Below are positions 34,735 through 47,363 of a stretch of 64,000 bases of DNA, one piece after another. Origin of the DNA: Delphinus delphis (taxonomy: Eukaryota > Chordata > Mammalia > Artiodactyla > Delphinidae); assembly GCF_949987515.2 (NCBI RefSeq), contig NW_027192658.1:744001-808000 (forward strand), given 5' to 3'. The stretch's first letter is position 1, and each line of letters starts with the position of its first letter. Position numbers and translations under genes: made by a program. The notes under the pieces were generated by a model. That model was given only the letters and a program-made list of their open reading frames with translations. It was not told the origin of the DNA and ran no database searches.

Positions 34735-36314
34735 AACTGAAATAAGTCACACAGAAAAAGAAACATCATAAGATATCAGTAATACACGGAATGGAAACTT
34801 GGCTACACAGGAACTGAATTACAGAACAGAACAGGGTCTCAAATTTAGAAAACCAACTTATGCTTGCTTAAGGGTAAAGGTGAGTTGGGGTGCTGCATAA
34901 AACCAGAGATTGAAATGAGCACAGATAAAGTTCCTTAAGTCAAATATGGAATAGACAAGAGCTACTCCTTGCTCAACGAAATGGACTCAACACCGCATAT
35001 TAAACGCCTAAGAATGTACCTGACTAGTAAGTATCTTAAAACCTATGGATTGCTATGTCTCCGAAAGAGAATCAAGCATGTGTACAGGGGCATAAACGCA
35101 GCAGTGATAGGATTGGAGAGGTTCGGTGAGCAAATGAAGACCCTTTGAAGTCATATTGCATGGTACCCATTCCACGGGTTTCAACTACCCAGGTTTTAGG
35201 TATTCTTCCTTCAGCTAAAACATGCATGTGGAACCTAGAGTATGATCAACCATGTGATCGGGAGACGTGTTCAAATATGTCTCAGTTTTCCTCCCCTGGT
35301 ACTCGGGTGCAACATTCCAGACGCTTTACTAACACTCTCCCCACTTGGAGAGTCAGCGCCTTTAACCTCCTGTTTGGCCCAGTTTGCAATTTCTGCGGAA
35401 GATGAACAGGAATAGCGAGAACCAATGAGAGGCTAGCTGGAGGTGTCTGGACGGGCAAATTTAACTCTCATTTCCCACCAGGAAGAGGAAATAACCAAAG
35501 GCTCAGCGTGCCGTACCGGAACCAGATTAGGGCCTGAAGCCATCCTGCGGTGTTGCGGCCAGCTCAAAAGAAAGCGAGTTGAAGAAAGGAGCTCAGGGGC
35601 ACTGTAATTCACAAACCTGCAGAGTTATAAATGACAGCTATCGTCCAAAAATAGACTGAAGTAAGGCTGCCAAGAGGACTTGAAAGCGGGGCAGAATTGC
35701 AGGAAACCTATTTCAGGAGGTAGACTGGAATTGCATTGAAAGCATAGGAAAAGAGGCAGAACGTCCACACTGATACACTTGGCCAAAAAGGGCGTATGCG
35801 TTTTTTCCTGAATATATTCAGGAAAAAACGCATACGCCCTTTTTGGCCAACCAAGCAAGCTTGCAAAGGAAATCTGCACTACAATGAAGTCTCACTTCCC
35901 CCCGGTCAAAAGGGCCATCTGAAAAAAGTGTAAAATCCAGAAAGGCAGGACAGGCCATGGAGAACTGGGAGCCTTGTTATGCTGATGGGCGGGATGTAAA
36001 TTGCCAACAACCACTCGGGAGAAGTGTATGGTGTTTCCTGAAACATCTAAAAAACAAAGCAACAGAACCTAGGGCACTTCCACTTATGGTCCTATAGCTT
36101 AGGGAAATTAAAATCAAAAAGACACAGCCACCCCAAAGTTTGGAACGGCTCTGTTTACAAGAACCTCGTTTAAAGTACAAGTTCTACATCGCAGAAAGTG
36201 AAAAATGGATAAAGAAGTTGTGGTATTTACTTACAAAGCAATATCACTCAGCAATGAAATCTGTGTCATCAGGCACTTAGCAGCACAATGAGTGGATTCA
36301 GGTAGGATGATTCT
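34735..36314 (+). repeat. Satellite monomer 23, 1580 bp
   Basis: Markers: ggaatggaaac, caggttttagg near 35190, cctagagtatg, gtcagcgcc, gccgtaccgg, cagctcaaaag, aaacctatttc near 35704, cacactgatacac near 35766, tttaaagtac and gttctacatc near 36181. The palindrome at 35779-35850 is canonical. Confidence 0.97.
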
Positions 36315-37891
36315 AACTGAAGTAAGTCACACAGAAAAAGAAACATCATAAGATATCAGTAATACACGGAATGTAAACTTGGCTACACAGGAACTGAATT
36401 ACAGTACAGAACAGGGTCTCAAATTTAGAAAACCAACTTATGCTTGCTTAAGGGTAAAGGTGAGTTGGGGTGCTGCATAAAACCAGAGATTGAAATGAGC
36501 ACAGATAAAGTTCCTTAAGCCAAATATGGAATAGACAAGAGCTACTCCTTGCTCAACGAAATGGACTCAACACCGCATATTAAACGCCTAAGAATGTACC
36601 TGAATAGTAAGTATCTTAAAAGCTATGGATTGCTATGTCTCCGAAAGAGAATCAAGCATGTGTACAGGGGCATAAACGCAGCAGTGATAGGATTGGAGAG
36701 GTTCGGTGAGCAAATGAAGACCCTTTGAAGTCATATTGCATGGTACCCATTACACGGGTCTTAACTCTCCAGGTTTAAGGTATTCTTCCTTCAGCTAAAA
36801 CATGCATGTGGAACCCAAGTATGATCAACCATGTGAACGGGAGACGTGTTCAAATATGTCTCAGTTTTCCTCCCCTAGTACTCGGGTGCAACATTCCAGA
36901 CGCTTTACTAACACTCTCCCCACTTTGAGAGTCAGTCCCTTTAACCTCCTGTTTGGCCCAGTTTGCAATTTCTGCGGAAGATGAACAGGAATAGCGGGAA
37001 CCAATGAGAGGCTAGCTGGAGGTGTCTGGACGGGCAAATTTAACTCTCATTTCCCACCAGGAAGAGGAATTAACCAAAGGCTCAGCATGCCGGGCCGGAA
37101 CCAGATTAGGGCCTGAAGCCATCCTGCGGTGTTGCGGCCAGGTCACAAGAAAGCGAGTTGAAGAAAGGAGCTCAGGGGCACTGTAATTCACAAACCTGCA
37201 GAGTTATAAATGACAGCTATCGTCCAAAAATAGACTGAAGTAAGGCTGCCAAGAGGACTTGAAAGCGGGGCAGAATTGCAGGAAACCGATTTCAGGAGGT
37301 AGACTGGAATTGCATTGAAAGCATAGGAAAAGAGGCAGAACGTCCACAATGATGCACTTGGCCAAAAAGGGCGTATGCGTTTTTTCCTGAATATATTCAG
37401 GAAAAAACGCATACGCCCTTTTTGGCCAACCAAGCAAGCTTGCAAAGGAAATCTGCACTACAATGAAGTCTCACTTCCCCCCGGTCAAAAGGGCCATCTG
37501 AAAAAAGTGTAAAATCCAGAAAGGCAACAGGCCATTGAGAACTGGGAGCCTTGTTATGCTGATGGGCGGGATGTAAATTGCCAACAGACACTTGGAAGAT
37601 GTGTATGGTGTTTCCTGAAACATCTAAAAAACAAAGCAACAGAGCCTAGGGCACTTCCACTTATGGTCCTATAGCTTAGGGAAATTAAAATCAAAAAGAC
37701 ACAGCCACCCCAAAGTTTGGAACGGCTCTGTTTACAAGAACCTCGTTTACAGTACAAGTTCAACATCGCAGAAAGTGAAAAATGGATGAAGAACTTGTGG
37801 TACTTACGTACAATGCAGTATCACTCAGCAATGAAATCTATGTCATCAGGCCCGTAGCAGCATAATGAGTAGATTGAGGTACGATGATTCT
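36315..37891 (+). repeat. Satellite monomer 24, 1577 bp
   Basis: Markers: attacagtacag near 36399, tgaatagtaag near 36601, aaaagctatgg, cccctagtac near 36873, cactttgagag near 36922, aatagcggga, and aggcaacagg with ccattgag near 37523-37538. It ends in the L1-closer junction variant (tacttacgtacaatgcag, 37801-37818). It is the second occurrence of the block seen at monomers 18-19. The palindrome at 37358-37429 is canonical. Confidence 0.97.
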
Positions 37892-39469
37892 AACTAAAAT
37901 AAGTCACACAGAAAAAGAAACCTCATAAGATATCACTAATACACGGAATGTAAACTTGGCTACACAGGAACTGAATTCCAAAACAGAACAGGTTCTCAAA
38001 TTTAGAAAACCAACTTATGCTTGCTTAAGGGGAAAGGTGAGTTGGGTTGCTGCATAAAACCAGAGATTGAAATGAGCACAGATAAAGTTCCTTAAGCCAA
38101 ATATGGAATAGACAAGAGCTACTCCTTGCTCAACGAAATGGACTCAACACCGCATATTAAACGCCTAAGAATGTACCTGACTAGTAAGTATCTTAAAACC
38201 TATGGATTGCTATGTCCGAAAGAGAATCAAGCATGTGTACAGGGGCATAAACGCAGCAGTGATAGGATTGGAGAGGTTCGGTGAGCAAATGAAGACCCTT
38301 TGAAGTCATATTGCATGGTACCCATTCCACGGGTTTCAACTACACAGGTTTTAGGTATTCTTCCTTCAGCTAAAATATGCATGTGGAACCCAGAGTATGG
38401 TCAACCATGTGATCGGGAGACGTGTTCAAATATGTCTCAGTTTTCCTCCCCTGGTACTCGGGTGCAACATTCCAGACGCTTTACTAACACTCTCCCCACT
38501 TGGAGAGTCAGCGCCTTTAACCTCCTGTTTGGCACAGTTTGCAATTTCTGCGGAAGATGAACAGGAATAGCGAGAACCAATGAGAGGCTAGCTGGAGGTG
38601 TCTGGACGGGCAAATTTAACTCTCATTTCCCACCAGGAAGAGGAATTAACCAAAGGCTCAGCATGCCGGGCCGGAACCAGATTAGGGCCTGAAGCCATCT
38701 TGCGGTGTTGCGGCCAGGTCACAAGAAAGCGAGTTGAAGAAAGGAGCTCAGGGGCACTGTAATTCACAAACCTGCAGAGTTATAAATGACAGCTATCGTC
38801 CAAAAATAGACTGAAGTAAGGCTGCCAAGAGGACTTGAAAGCGGGGCAGAATTGCAGGAAACCGATTTCAGGAGGTAGACTGGAATTGCATTGAAAGCAT
38901 AGGAAAAGAGGCAGAACGTCCACAATGATGCACTTGGCCAAAAAGGGCGTATGCGTTTTTTCCTGAATATATTCAGGAAAAAACGCATACGCCCTTTTTG
39001 GCCAACCAAGCAAGCTTGCAAAGGAAATCTGCACTACAATGAAGTCTCACTTCCCCCCGGTCAAAAGGGCCATCTGAAAAAAGTGTAAAATCCAGAAAGG
39101 CAGGACAGGCCATGGAGAACTGGGAGCCTTGTTATGCTGATGGGCGGGATGTAAATTGCCAACAACCACTCGGGAGAAGTGTATGGTGTTTCCTGAAACA
39201 TCTAAAAAACAAAGCAACAGAGCCTAGGGCACTGCCACTTATGGTCCTATAGCTTAGGGAAATTAAAATCAAAAAGACACAGCCACCCCAAAGTTTGGAA
39301 CGGCTCTGTTTACAAGAACCTCGTTTACAGTACAAGTTCAACATCGCAGAAAGTGAAAAATGGATAAAGAAGTTGTGGTATTTACTTACAAAGCAATATC
39401 ACTCAGCAATGAAATCTGTGTCATCAGGCCCTTAGCAGCACAATGAGTGGATTCAGGTATGATGATTCT
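37892..39469 (+). repeat. Satellite monomer 25, 1578 bp
   Basis: The 5' half matches monomer 19 (cactaatac, gaattccaaaac, caggttctc, gttgggttgctg). It is 2 bp short at ctatgtccgaaag near 38210. Other markers: ctacacaggttttagg near 38339, aaaatatgc near 38382, tttggcacag and ccatcttgcgg near 38695. The palindrome at 38934-39005 is canonical. Confidence 0.97.
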
Positions 39470-41047
39470 AACTGAAATAAGTCACACAGAAAAAGAAACA
39501 TCATAAGATATCAGTAATACATGGAATGTAAACTTGGCTACACAGGAACTGAATTACAGAACAGAACAGGGTCTCAAATTTAGAAAACCAACTTATTCTT
39601 GCTTAAGGGTAAAGGTGAGTTGGGGTGCTGCATAAAACCAGAGATTGAAATGAGCACAGATAAAGTTCCTTAAGCCAAATATGGAATAGACAAGAGCTAC
39701 TCCTTGCTCAACGAAATGGACTCAACACCCCATATTAAACGCCTAAGAATGTACCTGACTAGTAAGTATCTTAAAACCTATGGATTGCTATGTCTCCGAA
39801 AGAGAATCAAGCATGTGTACAGGGGCATAAACGCAGCAGTGATAGGATTGGAGAGGTTTGGTGAGCAAATGAAGACCCTTTGAAGTCATATTGCATGGTA
39901 CCCATTCCACGGGTTTCAACTACCCAGGTTTAAGGTATTCTTCCTTCAGCTAAAACATGCATGTGTAACCTAGAGTATGATCAACCATGTGATCGGGAGA
40001 CGTGTTCAAATATGTCTCAGTTTTCCTCCCCTGGTACTCGGGTGCAACATTCCAGACGCTTTACTAACACTCTCCCCACTTGGAGAGTCAGTCCCTTTAA
40101 CCTCCTGTTTGGCCCAGTTTGCAATTTCTGCGGAAGATGAACAGGAATAGCGAGAACCAATGAGAGGCTAGCTGGAGGTGTCTGGACGGGCAAATTTAAC
40201 TCTCATTTCCCACCAGGAAGAGGAATTAACCAAAGGCTCAGCATGCCGGGCCGGAACCAGATTAGGGCCTGAAGCCATCCTGCGTTGTTGCGGCCAGGTC
40301 ACAAGAAAGCGAGTTGAAGAAAGGAGCTCAGGGGCACTGTAATTCACAAACCTGCAGAGTTATAAATGACAGCTATCGTCCAAAAATAGACTGAAGTAAG
40401 GCTGCCAAGAGGACTTGAAAGCGGGGCAGAATTGCAGGAAACCGATTTCAGGAGGTAGACTGGAATTGCATTGAAAGCATAGGAAAAGAGGCAGAACGTC
40501 CACAATGATGCACTTGGCCAAAAAGGGCGTATGCGTTTTTTCCTGAATATATTCAGGAAAAAACGCATACGCCCTTTTTGGCCAACCAAGCAAGCTTGCA
40601 AAGGAAATCTGCACTACAATGAAGTCTCACTTCCCCCTGGTCAAAAGGGCCATCTGAAAAAAGTGTAAAATCCAGAAAGGCAACAGGCCATTGAGAACTG
40701 GGAGCCTTGTTATGCTGATGGGCGGGATGTAAATTGCCAACAGACACTCGGGAGAAGTGTATGGTGTTTCCTGAAACATCTAAAAAACAAAGCAAAAGAG
40801 CCTAGGGCACTTCCACTTATGGTCCTATAGCTTAGGGAAATTAAAATCAAAAAGACACAGCCACCCCAAAGTTTGGAACGGCTCTGTTTACAAGAACCTC
40901 GTTTACAGTACAAGTTCAACATCGCAGAAAGTGAAAAATAGATAAAGAAGTTGTGGTATTTACTTACAAAGCAATATCACTCAGCAATGAAATCTGTGTC
41001 ATCAGGCCCTTAGCAGCACAATGAGTGGATTCAGGTATGATGATTCT
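39470..41047 (+). repeat. Satellite monomer 26, 1578 bp
   Basis: Markers: cttattcttgc, caccccat, gaggtttgg near 39852, gtgtaacctagag near 39963, ctgcgttgttg near 40280, aggcaacagg (two bases lost), gcaaaagagcc near 40792 and aaaaatagataaag near 40935. The palindrome at 40514-40585 is canonical. Confidence 0.97.
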
Positions 41048-42625
41048 AACTGAAGTAATTCACACAGAAAAAGAAACATCATAAGATATCAGTAATACAT
41101 TGAATGTAAACTTGGCTACACAGGAACTGAATTACAGAACAGAACAGGGTCTCAAATTTAGAAAACCAACTTATTCTTGCTTAAGGGTAAAGGTGAGTTG
41201 GGGTGCTGCATAAAACCAGAGATTGAAATGAGCACAGATAAAGTTCCTTATGCCAAATATGGAATAGACAAGAGCTACTCCTTGCTCAACGAAATGGACT
41301 CAACACCCCATATTAAATGCCTAAGAATGTACCTGACTAGTAAGTATCTTAAAACCTATGGATTGCTATGTCTCCGAAAGAGAATCAAGCATGTGTACAG
41401 GGGCATAAACGCAGCAGTGATAGGATTGGAGAGGTTCGGTGAGCAAATGAAGACATTTTGAAGTCATATTGCATGGTACCCATTCCACGGGTTTCAACTA
41501 CCCAGGTTTAAGGTATTCTTCCTTCAGCTAAAACATGCATGTGGAACCTAGAGTATGATCAACCATGTGATCGGGAGACGTGTTCAAATATGTCTCAGTT
41601 TTCCTCCCCTGGTACTCGGGTGCAACATTCCAGACGCCTTACTAACACTCTCCCCACTTGCAGAGTCAGTCCCTTTAACCTCCTGTTTGGCCCAGTTTGC
41701 AAATTCTGCGGAAGATGAACAGGAATAGCGAGAACCAATGAGAGGCTAGCTGGAGGTGTCTGGACGGGCAAATTTAACTCTCATTTCCCACCAGGAAGAG
41801 GAATTAACCAAAGGCTCAGCATGCCGGGCCGGAACCAGATTAGGGCCTGAAGCCATCCTGCGGTGTTGCGGCCAGGTCACAAGAAAGCGAGTTGAAGAAA
41901 GGAGCTCAGGGGCACTGTAATTCACAAACCTGCAGAGTTATAAATGACAGCTATCGTCCAAAAATAGACTGAAGTAAGGCTGCCAAGAGGACTTGAAAGC
42001 GGGGCAGAATTGCAGGAAACCGATTTCAGGAGGTAGACTGGAATTGCATTGAAAGCATAGGAAAAGAGGCAGAACGTCCACAATGATGCACTTGGCCAAA
42101 AAGGGCGTATGCGTTTTTTCCTGAATATATTCAGGAAAAAACGCATACGCCCTTTTTGGCCAACCAAGCAAGCTTGCAAAGGAAATCTGCACTACAATGA
42201 AGTCTCACTTCCCCCCGGTCAAAAGGGCCATCTGAAAAAAGTGTAAAATCCAGAAAGGCAACAGGCCATTGAGAACAGGGAGCCTTGTTATGCTGATGGG
42301 CGGGATGTAAATTGCCAACAGACACTTGGGAGAAGTGTATGGTGTTTCCTGAAACATCTAAAAAACAAAGCAACAGAGCCTAGGGCACTTCCACTTATGG
42401 TCCTATAGCTTAGGGAAATTAAAATCAAAAAGACACAGCCACCCCAAAGTTTGGAACAGCTCTGTTTACAAGAACCTCGTTTACAGTACAAGTTCAACAT
42501 CGCAGAAAGTGAAAAATGGATAAAGAAGTTGTGGTATTCACTTACAAAGCAATATCACTCAGCAATGAAATCTATGTCATCAGGCCCTTAGCAGCACAAT
42601 GAGTGGATTCAGGTATGATGATTCT
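41048..42625 (+). repeat. Satellite monomer 27, 1578 bp
   Basis: Markers: gaagtaattcac near 41052, acattgaatg near 41097, agacattttg near 41451, acgccttac near 41634, cttgcagag near 41658, gcaaattctg, aggcaacagg and ggaacagctc. A change giving ccttatgcc near 41246 removes a stop and opens a 94-codon frame seen in no other monomer; it is not a gene. The palindrome at 42092-42163 is canonical. Confidence 0.97.
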
Positions 42626-44205
42626 AACTGAAATAAGTCACACAGAAAAAGAAACATCATAAGATATCAGTAATACACGGAATGCAAACTTGGCTACACA
42701 GGAACTGAATTACAGAACAGAACAGGGTCTCAAATTTAGAAAAACAACTTATGCTTGCTTAAGGGTAAAGGTGAGTTGGGGTGCTGCATAAAACCAGAGA
42801 TTGAAATGAGCACAGATAAAGTTCCTTAAGCCAAATATGGAATAGACAAGAGCTACTCCTTGCTCAACGAAATGGACTCAACACCACATATTAAACGCCT
42901 AAGAATGTACCTGACTTGTAAGTATCTTAAAACCTATGGATTGCTATGTCTCCGAAAGAGAATCAAGCATGTGTACAGGGGCATAAACGCAGCAGTGATA
43001 GGATTGGAGAGGTGCGGTGAGCAAATGAAGACCCTTTGAAGTCATATTGCATGGTACCCATTCCACGTGTTTCAACTACCCAGGTTTAAGGTATTCTTCC
43101 TTCAGCTAAAACATGCATGTGGAACCTAGAGTATGATCAACCATGTGATCGGGAGACGTGTTCAAATATGTCTCAGTTTTCCTCCCCTGGTACTCGGGTG
43201 CAACATTCCAGACGCTTTCCTAACACTCTCCCCACTTGGAGAGTCAGTCCCTTTAACCTCCTGTTTGGCCCAGTTTGCAATTTCTGCGGAAGATGAACAG
43301 GAATAGCGAGAACCAATGAGAGGCTAGCTGGAGGTGTCTGGACAGGCAAATTTAACTCTCATTTCCCAACTGGAAGAGGAAATAACCAAAGGCTCAGCAT
43401 GCCGGGCCGGAACCAGATTAGGGCCTGAAGCCATCCTGCGGTGTTGCGGCCAGCTCAAAAGAAAGCGAGTTGAAGAAAGCAGCTCAGGGGCACTGTAATT
43501 CACAAACCTGCAGAGTTATAAATGACAGCTATCGTCCAAAAATAGACTGAAGTAAGGCTGCCAAGAAGACTTGAAAGCGGGGCAGAATTGCAGGAAACCG
43601 ATTTCAGGAGGTAGACTGGAATTGCATTGAAAGCATAGGAAAAGAGTCAGAACGTCCACAATGATGCACTTGGCCAAAAAGGGCGTATGCGTTTTTTCCT
43701 GAATATATTCAGGAAAAAACGCATACGCCCTTTTTGGCCAACCAAGCAAGCTTGCAAAGGAAATCTGCACTACAATGAAGTCTCACTTCCCCCCGGTCAA
43801 AAGGGCCATCTGAAAAAAGTGTAAAATCCAGAAAGGCAGGACAGGTCATGGAGAACTGGGAGCCTTGTTATGCTGATGGGTGGGATGTAAATTGCCAACA
43901 ACCACTCGGGAGAAGTGTATGGTGTTTCCTGAAACATCTAAAAAACAAAGCAACAGAACCTAGGGCACTTCCACTTATGGTCCTATAGCTTAGGGAAATT
44001 AAAATCAAAAAGACACAGCCACCCCAAAGTTTGGAACGGCTCTGTTTACAAGAACCTCGTTTACAGTACAAGTTCAACATCGCAGAAAGTGAAAAATGGA
44101 TAAAGAAGTTGTGGTATTTACTTACAAAGCAATATCACTCAGCAATGAAATCTGTGTCATCAGGCCCTTAGCAGCACAATGAGTGGATTCAGGTATGATG
44201 ATTCT
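42626..44205 (+). repeat. Satellite monomer 28, 1580 bp
   Basis: Markers: ggaatgcaaac near 42680, aaaaacaac, caccacatatt near 42881, tgacttgtaag, gaggtgcgg near 43010, ccacgtgtttc near 43062, ctttcctaac, ccaactggaag near 43367, gaagacttg, gagtcagaac near 43645 and gggtgggatg. The palindrome at 43670-43741 is canonical. Confidence 0.97.
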
Positions 44206-45785
44206 AACTGAAGTAAGTCACACAGAAAAAGAAACATCATAAGATATCAGTAATACACGGAATGTAAACTTGGCTACACAGGAACTGAATTACAGAACAG
44301 AACAGGGTCTCAAATTTAGAAAACCAACTTATGCTTGCTTAAGGGTAAAGGTGAGTTGGGGTGCTGCATAAAACCAGAGATTGAAATGAGCACAGATAAA
44401 GTTCCTTAAGTCAAATATGGAATATACAAGAGCTACTCCTTGCTCAACGAAATGGACTCAACACCGCATATTAAACGCCTAAGAATGTACCTGACTAGTA
44501 AGTATCTTAAAACCTATGGATTGCTATGTCTCCGTAAGAGAATCAAGCATGTGTACAGGGGCATAAACGCAGCAGTGATAGGATTGGAGAGGTTCGGTGA
44601 GCAAATGAAGACCCTTTGAAGTCATATTGCATGGTACCCATTCCACGGGTCTCAACTCTCCAGGTTTAAGGTATTCTTCCTTCAGCTAAAACATGCATGT
44701 GGAACCCAGAGTATGATCAACTGTGTGATCGGGAGACATGTTCAAATATGTCTCACTTTTGGTCCCCTGGTACTCGGGTGCAACATTCCAGACGCTTAAC
44801 GAACACTCTCCCCACTTGGAGAGTCAGTGCCTTTAACCTCCTGTTTGGCCCAGTTTGCAATTTCTGCGGAAGATGAACAGGAATAGGGAGAACCAATGAG
44901 AGACTAGCTGGAGGTTTCTGGACGGGCAAATTTAACTCTCATTTCCCACCAGGAAGAGGAAATAACCAAAGGCTCAGCGTGCCGTGCCGGAACCAGATTA
45001 GGGCCTGAAGCCATCCTGCGGTGTTGCGGCCAGCTCAAAAGAAAGCGAGTTGAAGAAAGGAGCTCAGGGGCACTGTAATTCACAAACCTGTAGAGTTATA
45101 AATGACAGCTATCGTCCAAAAATACACTGAAGTAAGGCTGCCAAGAGGACTTGAAAGCGGGGCAGAATTGCAGGAAACCGATTTCAGGAGGTAGACTGGA
45201 ATTGCATTGAAAGCATAGGAAAAGAGGCAGAACGTCCACAGTGATGCACTTGGCCAAAAAGGGCGTATGCCTTTTTTCCTGAATATATTCAGGAAAAAAG
45301 GCATACGCCCTTTTTGGCCAACCAAGCAAGCTTGCAAAGGAAATCTGCACTACAATGAAGTCTCACTTCCCCCCGGTCAAAAGGGCCATCTGAAAAAAGT
45401 GTAAAATCCAGAAAGGCAGGACAGGCCATGGAGAACTGGGAGCCTTGTTATGCTGATGGGCGGGATGTAAATTGCCAACAGACACTCCGGGGAAGTGTAT
45501 GGTGTTTCCTGAAACATCTAAAAAACAAAGCAACAGAGCCTTGGGCACTGCCACTTATGGTCCTATAGCTTAGGGAAATTAAAATCAAAAAGACACAGCC
45601 ACCCCAAAGTTCGGGACGCCTCTGTTTACAAGAACCTCGTTTACCGTACAAGTTCAATATCACAGAAAGTGAAAAATGGATAAAGAACTTGTGGTACTTA
45701 CGTACAATGCAGTATCACTCAGCAATGAAATCTATGTCATCAGGCCCGTAGCAGCATATTGAGTGGATTCAGGTACGATGATTCT
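44206..45785 (+). repeat. Satellite monomer 29 (unusually divergent), 1580 bp
   Basis: It carries more private changes than any other copy: gaatatacaag near 44422, ccgtaagag, caactgtgtgatc near 44718, gagacatg, ctcacttttggtcccc near 44752, cttaacgaac near 44796, cactccgggg near 45483, gccttggg and agttcgggacg. The palindrome at 45250-45321 is perfect but non-canonical, with paired changes at 45271 (g to c) and 45300 (c to g). It ends with the L1-closer junction variant. Confidence 0.97.
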
Positions 45786-47363
45786 AACTGAAATAAGTCA
45801 CACAGAAAAAGAAACATCATAAGATATCAGTAATACACGGAATGTAAACTTGGCTACACAGGAACTGAATTCCAAAACAGAACAGGGTCTCAAATTTAGA
45901 AAACCAACTTATGCTTGCTTAAGGGTAAAGGTGAGTTGGGGTGCTGCATAAAACCAGAGATTGAAATGAGCACAGATAACGTTCCTTAAGCCAAATATGG
46001 AATAGACAAGAGCTACTCCTTGCTCAACGAAATGGACCCAACACCCCATATTAAACGCCTAAGAATGTACCTGACTAGTAAGTATCTTAAAACCTATGGA
46101 TTGCTATGTCTCCGAAAGAGAATCAAGCGTATGTACCGGAGCATAAACACAGCAGTGATAGGATTGGAGAGGTTCGGTGAGCAAATGAAGACCCTTTGAA
46201 GTCATATTGCATGGTAACCATTCCACGGGTCTCAACTCTCCAGGTTTAAGGTATTCTTCCTTCAGCTAAAACATGCATGTGGAACCCAGAGTATGATCAA
46301 CCATGTGATCGGGAGACGTGTTCAAATATGTCTCAGTTTTCCTCCCCTGGTACTCGGGTGCAACATTCCAGACGCTTTACTAACACTCTCCCGACTTGGA
46401 GAGTCAGTCCCTTTAACCTCCTGTTTGGCCCAGTTTGCAATTTCTGCGGAAGATGAACAGGAATAGCGAGAACCAATGAGAGGCTAGCTGGAGGTGTCTG
46501 GACGGGCAAATTTAACTCTCATTTCCCACCAGGAAGAGGAATTAACCAAAGGCTCAGCGTGCCGTGCCGGAACCAGATTAGGGCCTGAAGCCATCCTGCG
46601 GTGTTGCGGCCAGCTCAAAAGAAAGCGAGTTGAAGAAAGGAGCTCAGGGGCACTGTAATTCACAAACCTGCAGAGTTATAAATGACAGCTATCGTCCAAA
46701 AATAGACTGAAGTAAGGCTGCCAAGAGGACTTGAAAGCGGGGCAGAATTGCAGGAAACAGATTTCAGGAGGTAGACTGGAATTGCATTGAAAGCATAGGA
46801 AAAGAGGCAGAACGTCCACAATGATGCACTTGGCCAAAAAGGGCGTATGCGTTTTTTCCTGAATATATTCAGGAAAAAACGCATACGCCCTTTTTGGCCA
46901 ACCAAACAAGCTTGCAAAGGAAATCTGCACTACAATGAAGTCTCACTTCCCCCCAGTCAAAAGGGCCATCTGAAAAAAGTGTAAAATCCAGAAAGGCAAC
47001 AGGCCATTGAGAACTGGGAGCCTTGTTATGCTGATGGTCGGGATGTAAATTGCCAACAGACACTTGGGAGAAGTGTATGGTGTTTCCTGAAACATCTAAA
47101 AAACAAAGCAACAGAGCCTAGGGCACTTCCACTTATGGTCCTATAGCTTAGGGAAATTAAAATCAAAAAGACACAGCCACCCCAAAGTTTGGAACGGCTC
47201 TGTTTACAAGAACCTCGTTTACAGTACAAGTTCAACATCGCAGAAAGTGAAAAATGGATAAAGAACTTGTAGTACTTACGTACAATGCAGTATCACTCAG
47301 CAATGAAATCTATGTCATCAGGCCCGTAGCAGCATAGTGAGTAGATTCAGGTACGATGATTCT
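45786..47363 (+). repeat. Satellite monomer 30, 1578 bp
   Basis: Markers: gataacgttcc near 45975, atggaccca near 46034, gcgtatgtaccggagc near 46127, atggtaacc, ctcccgacttgg, gaaacagatttc near 46754, accaaacaag, ccccagtc, aggcaacagg with ccattgag, and gatggtcggg. It ends with the L1-closer junction variant (tacttacgtacaatgcag, 47272-47289). It is the third occurrence of the monomer 18/24 block. The palindrome at 46830-46901 is canonical. Confidence 0.97.

Larger units (their letters stand above)
36315..39469 (+). repeat. Two-monomer block, second occurrence (monomers 24-25)
   Basis: Carries the ordered marker set of monomers 18-19. Differences include gatgaagaacttgtgg near 37787, acttggaagatgtg near 37590 and the 2-bp loss near 38214. 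Confidence 0.8.

Noticed and set aside
41177..41461. 94-codon forward frame in monomer 27
   Set aside because: It exists only because one substitution (ccttaagcc to ccttatgcc) removes a stop; no other monomer has it, and it lies in dead L1 3'UTR-like sequence.
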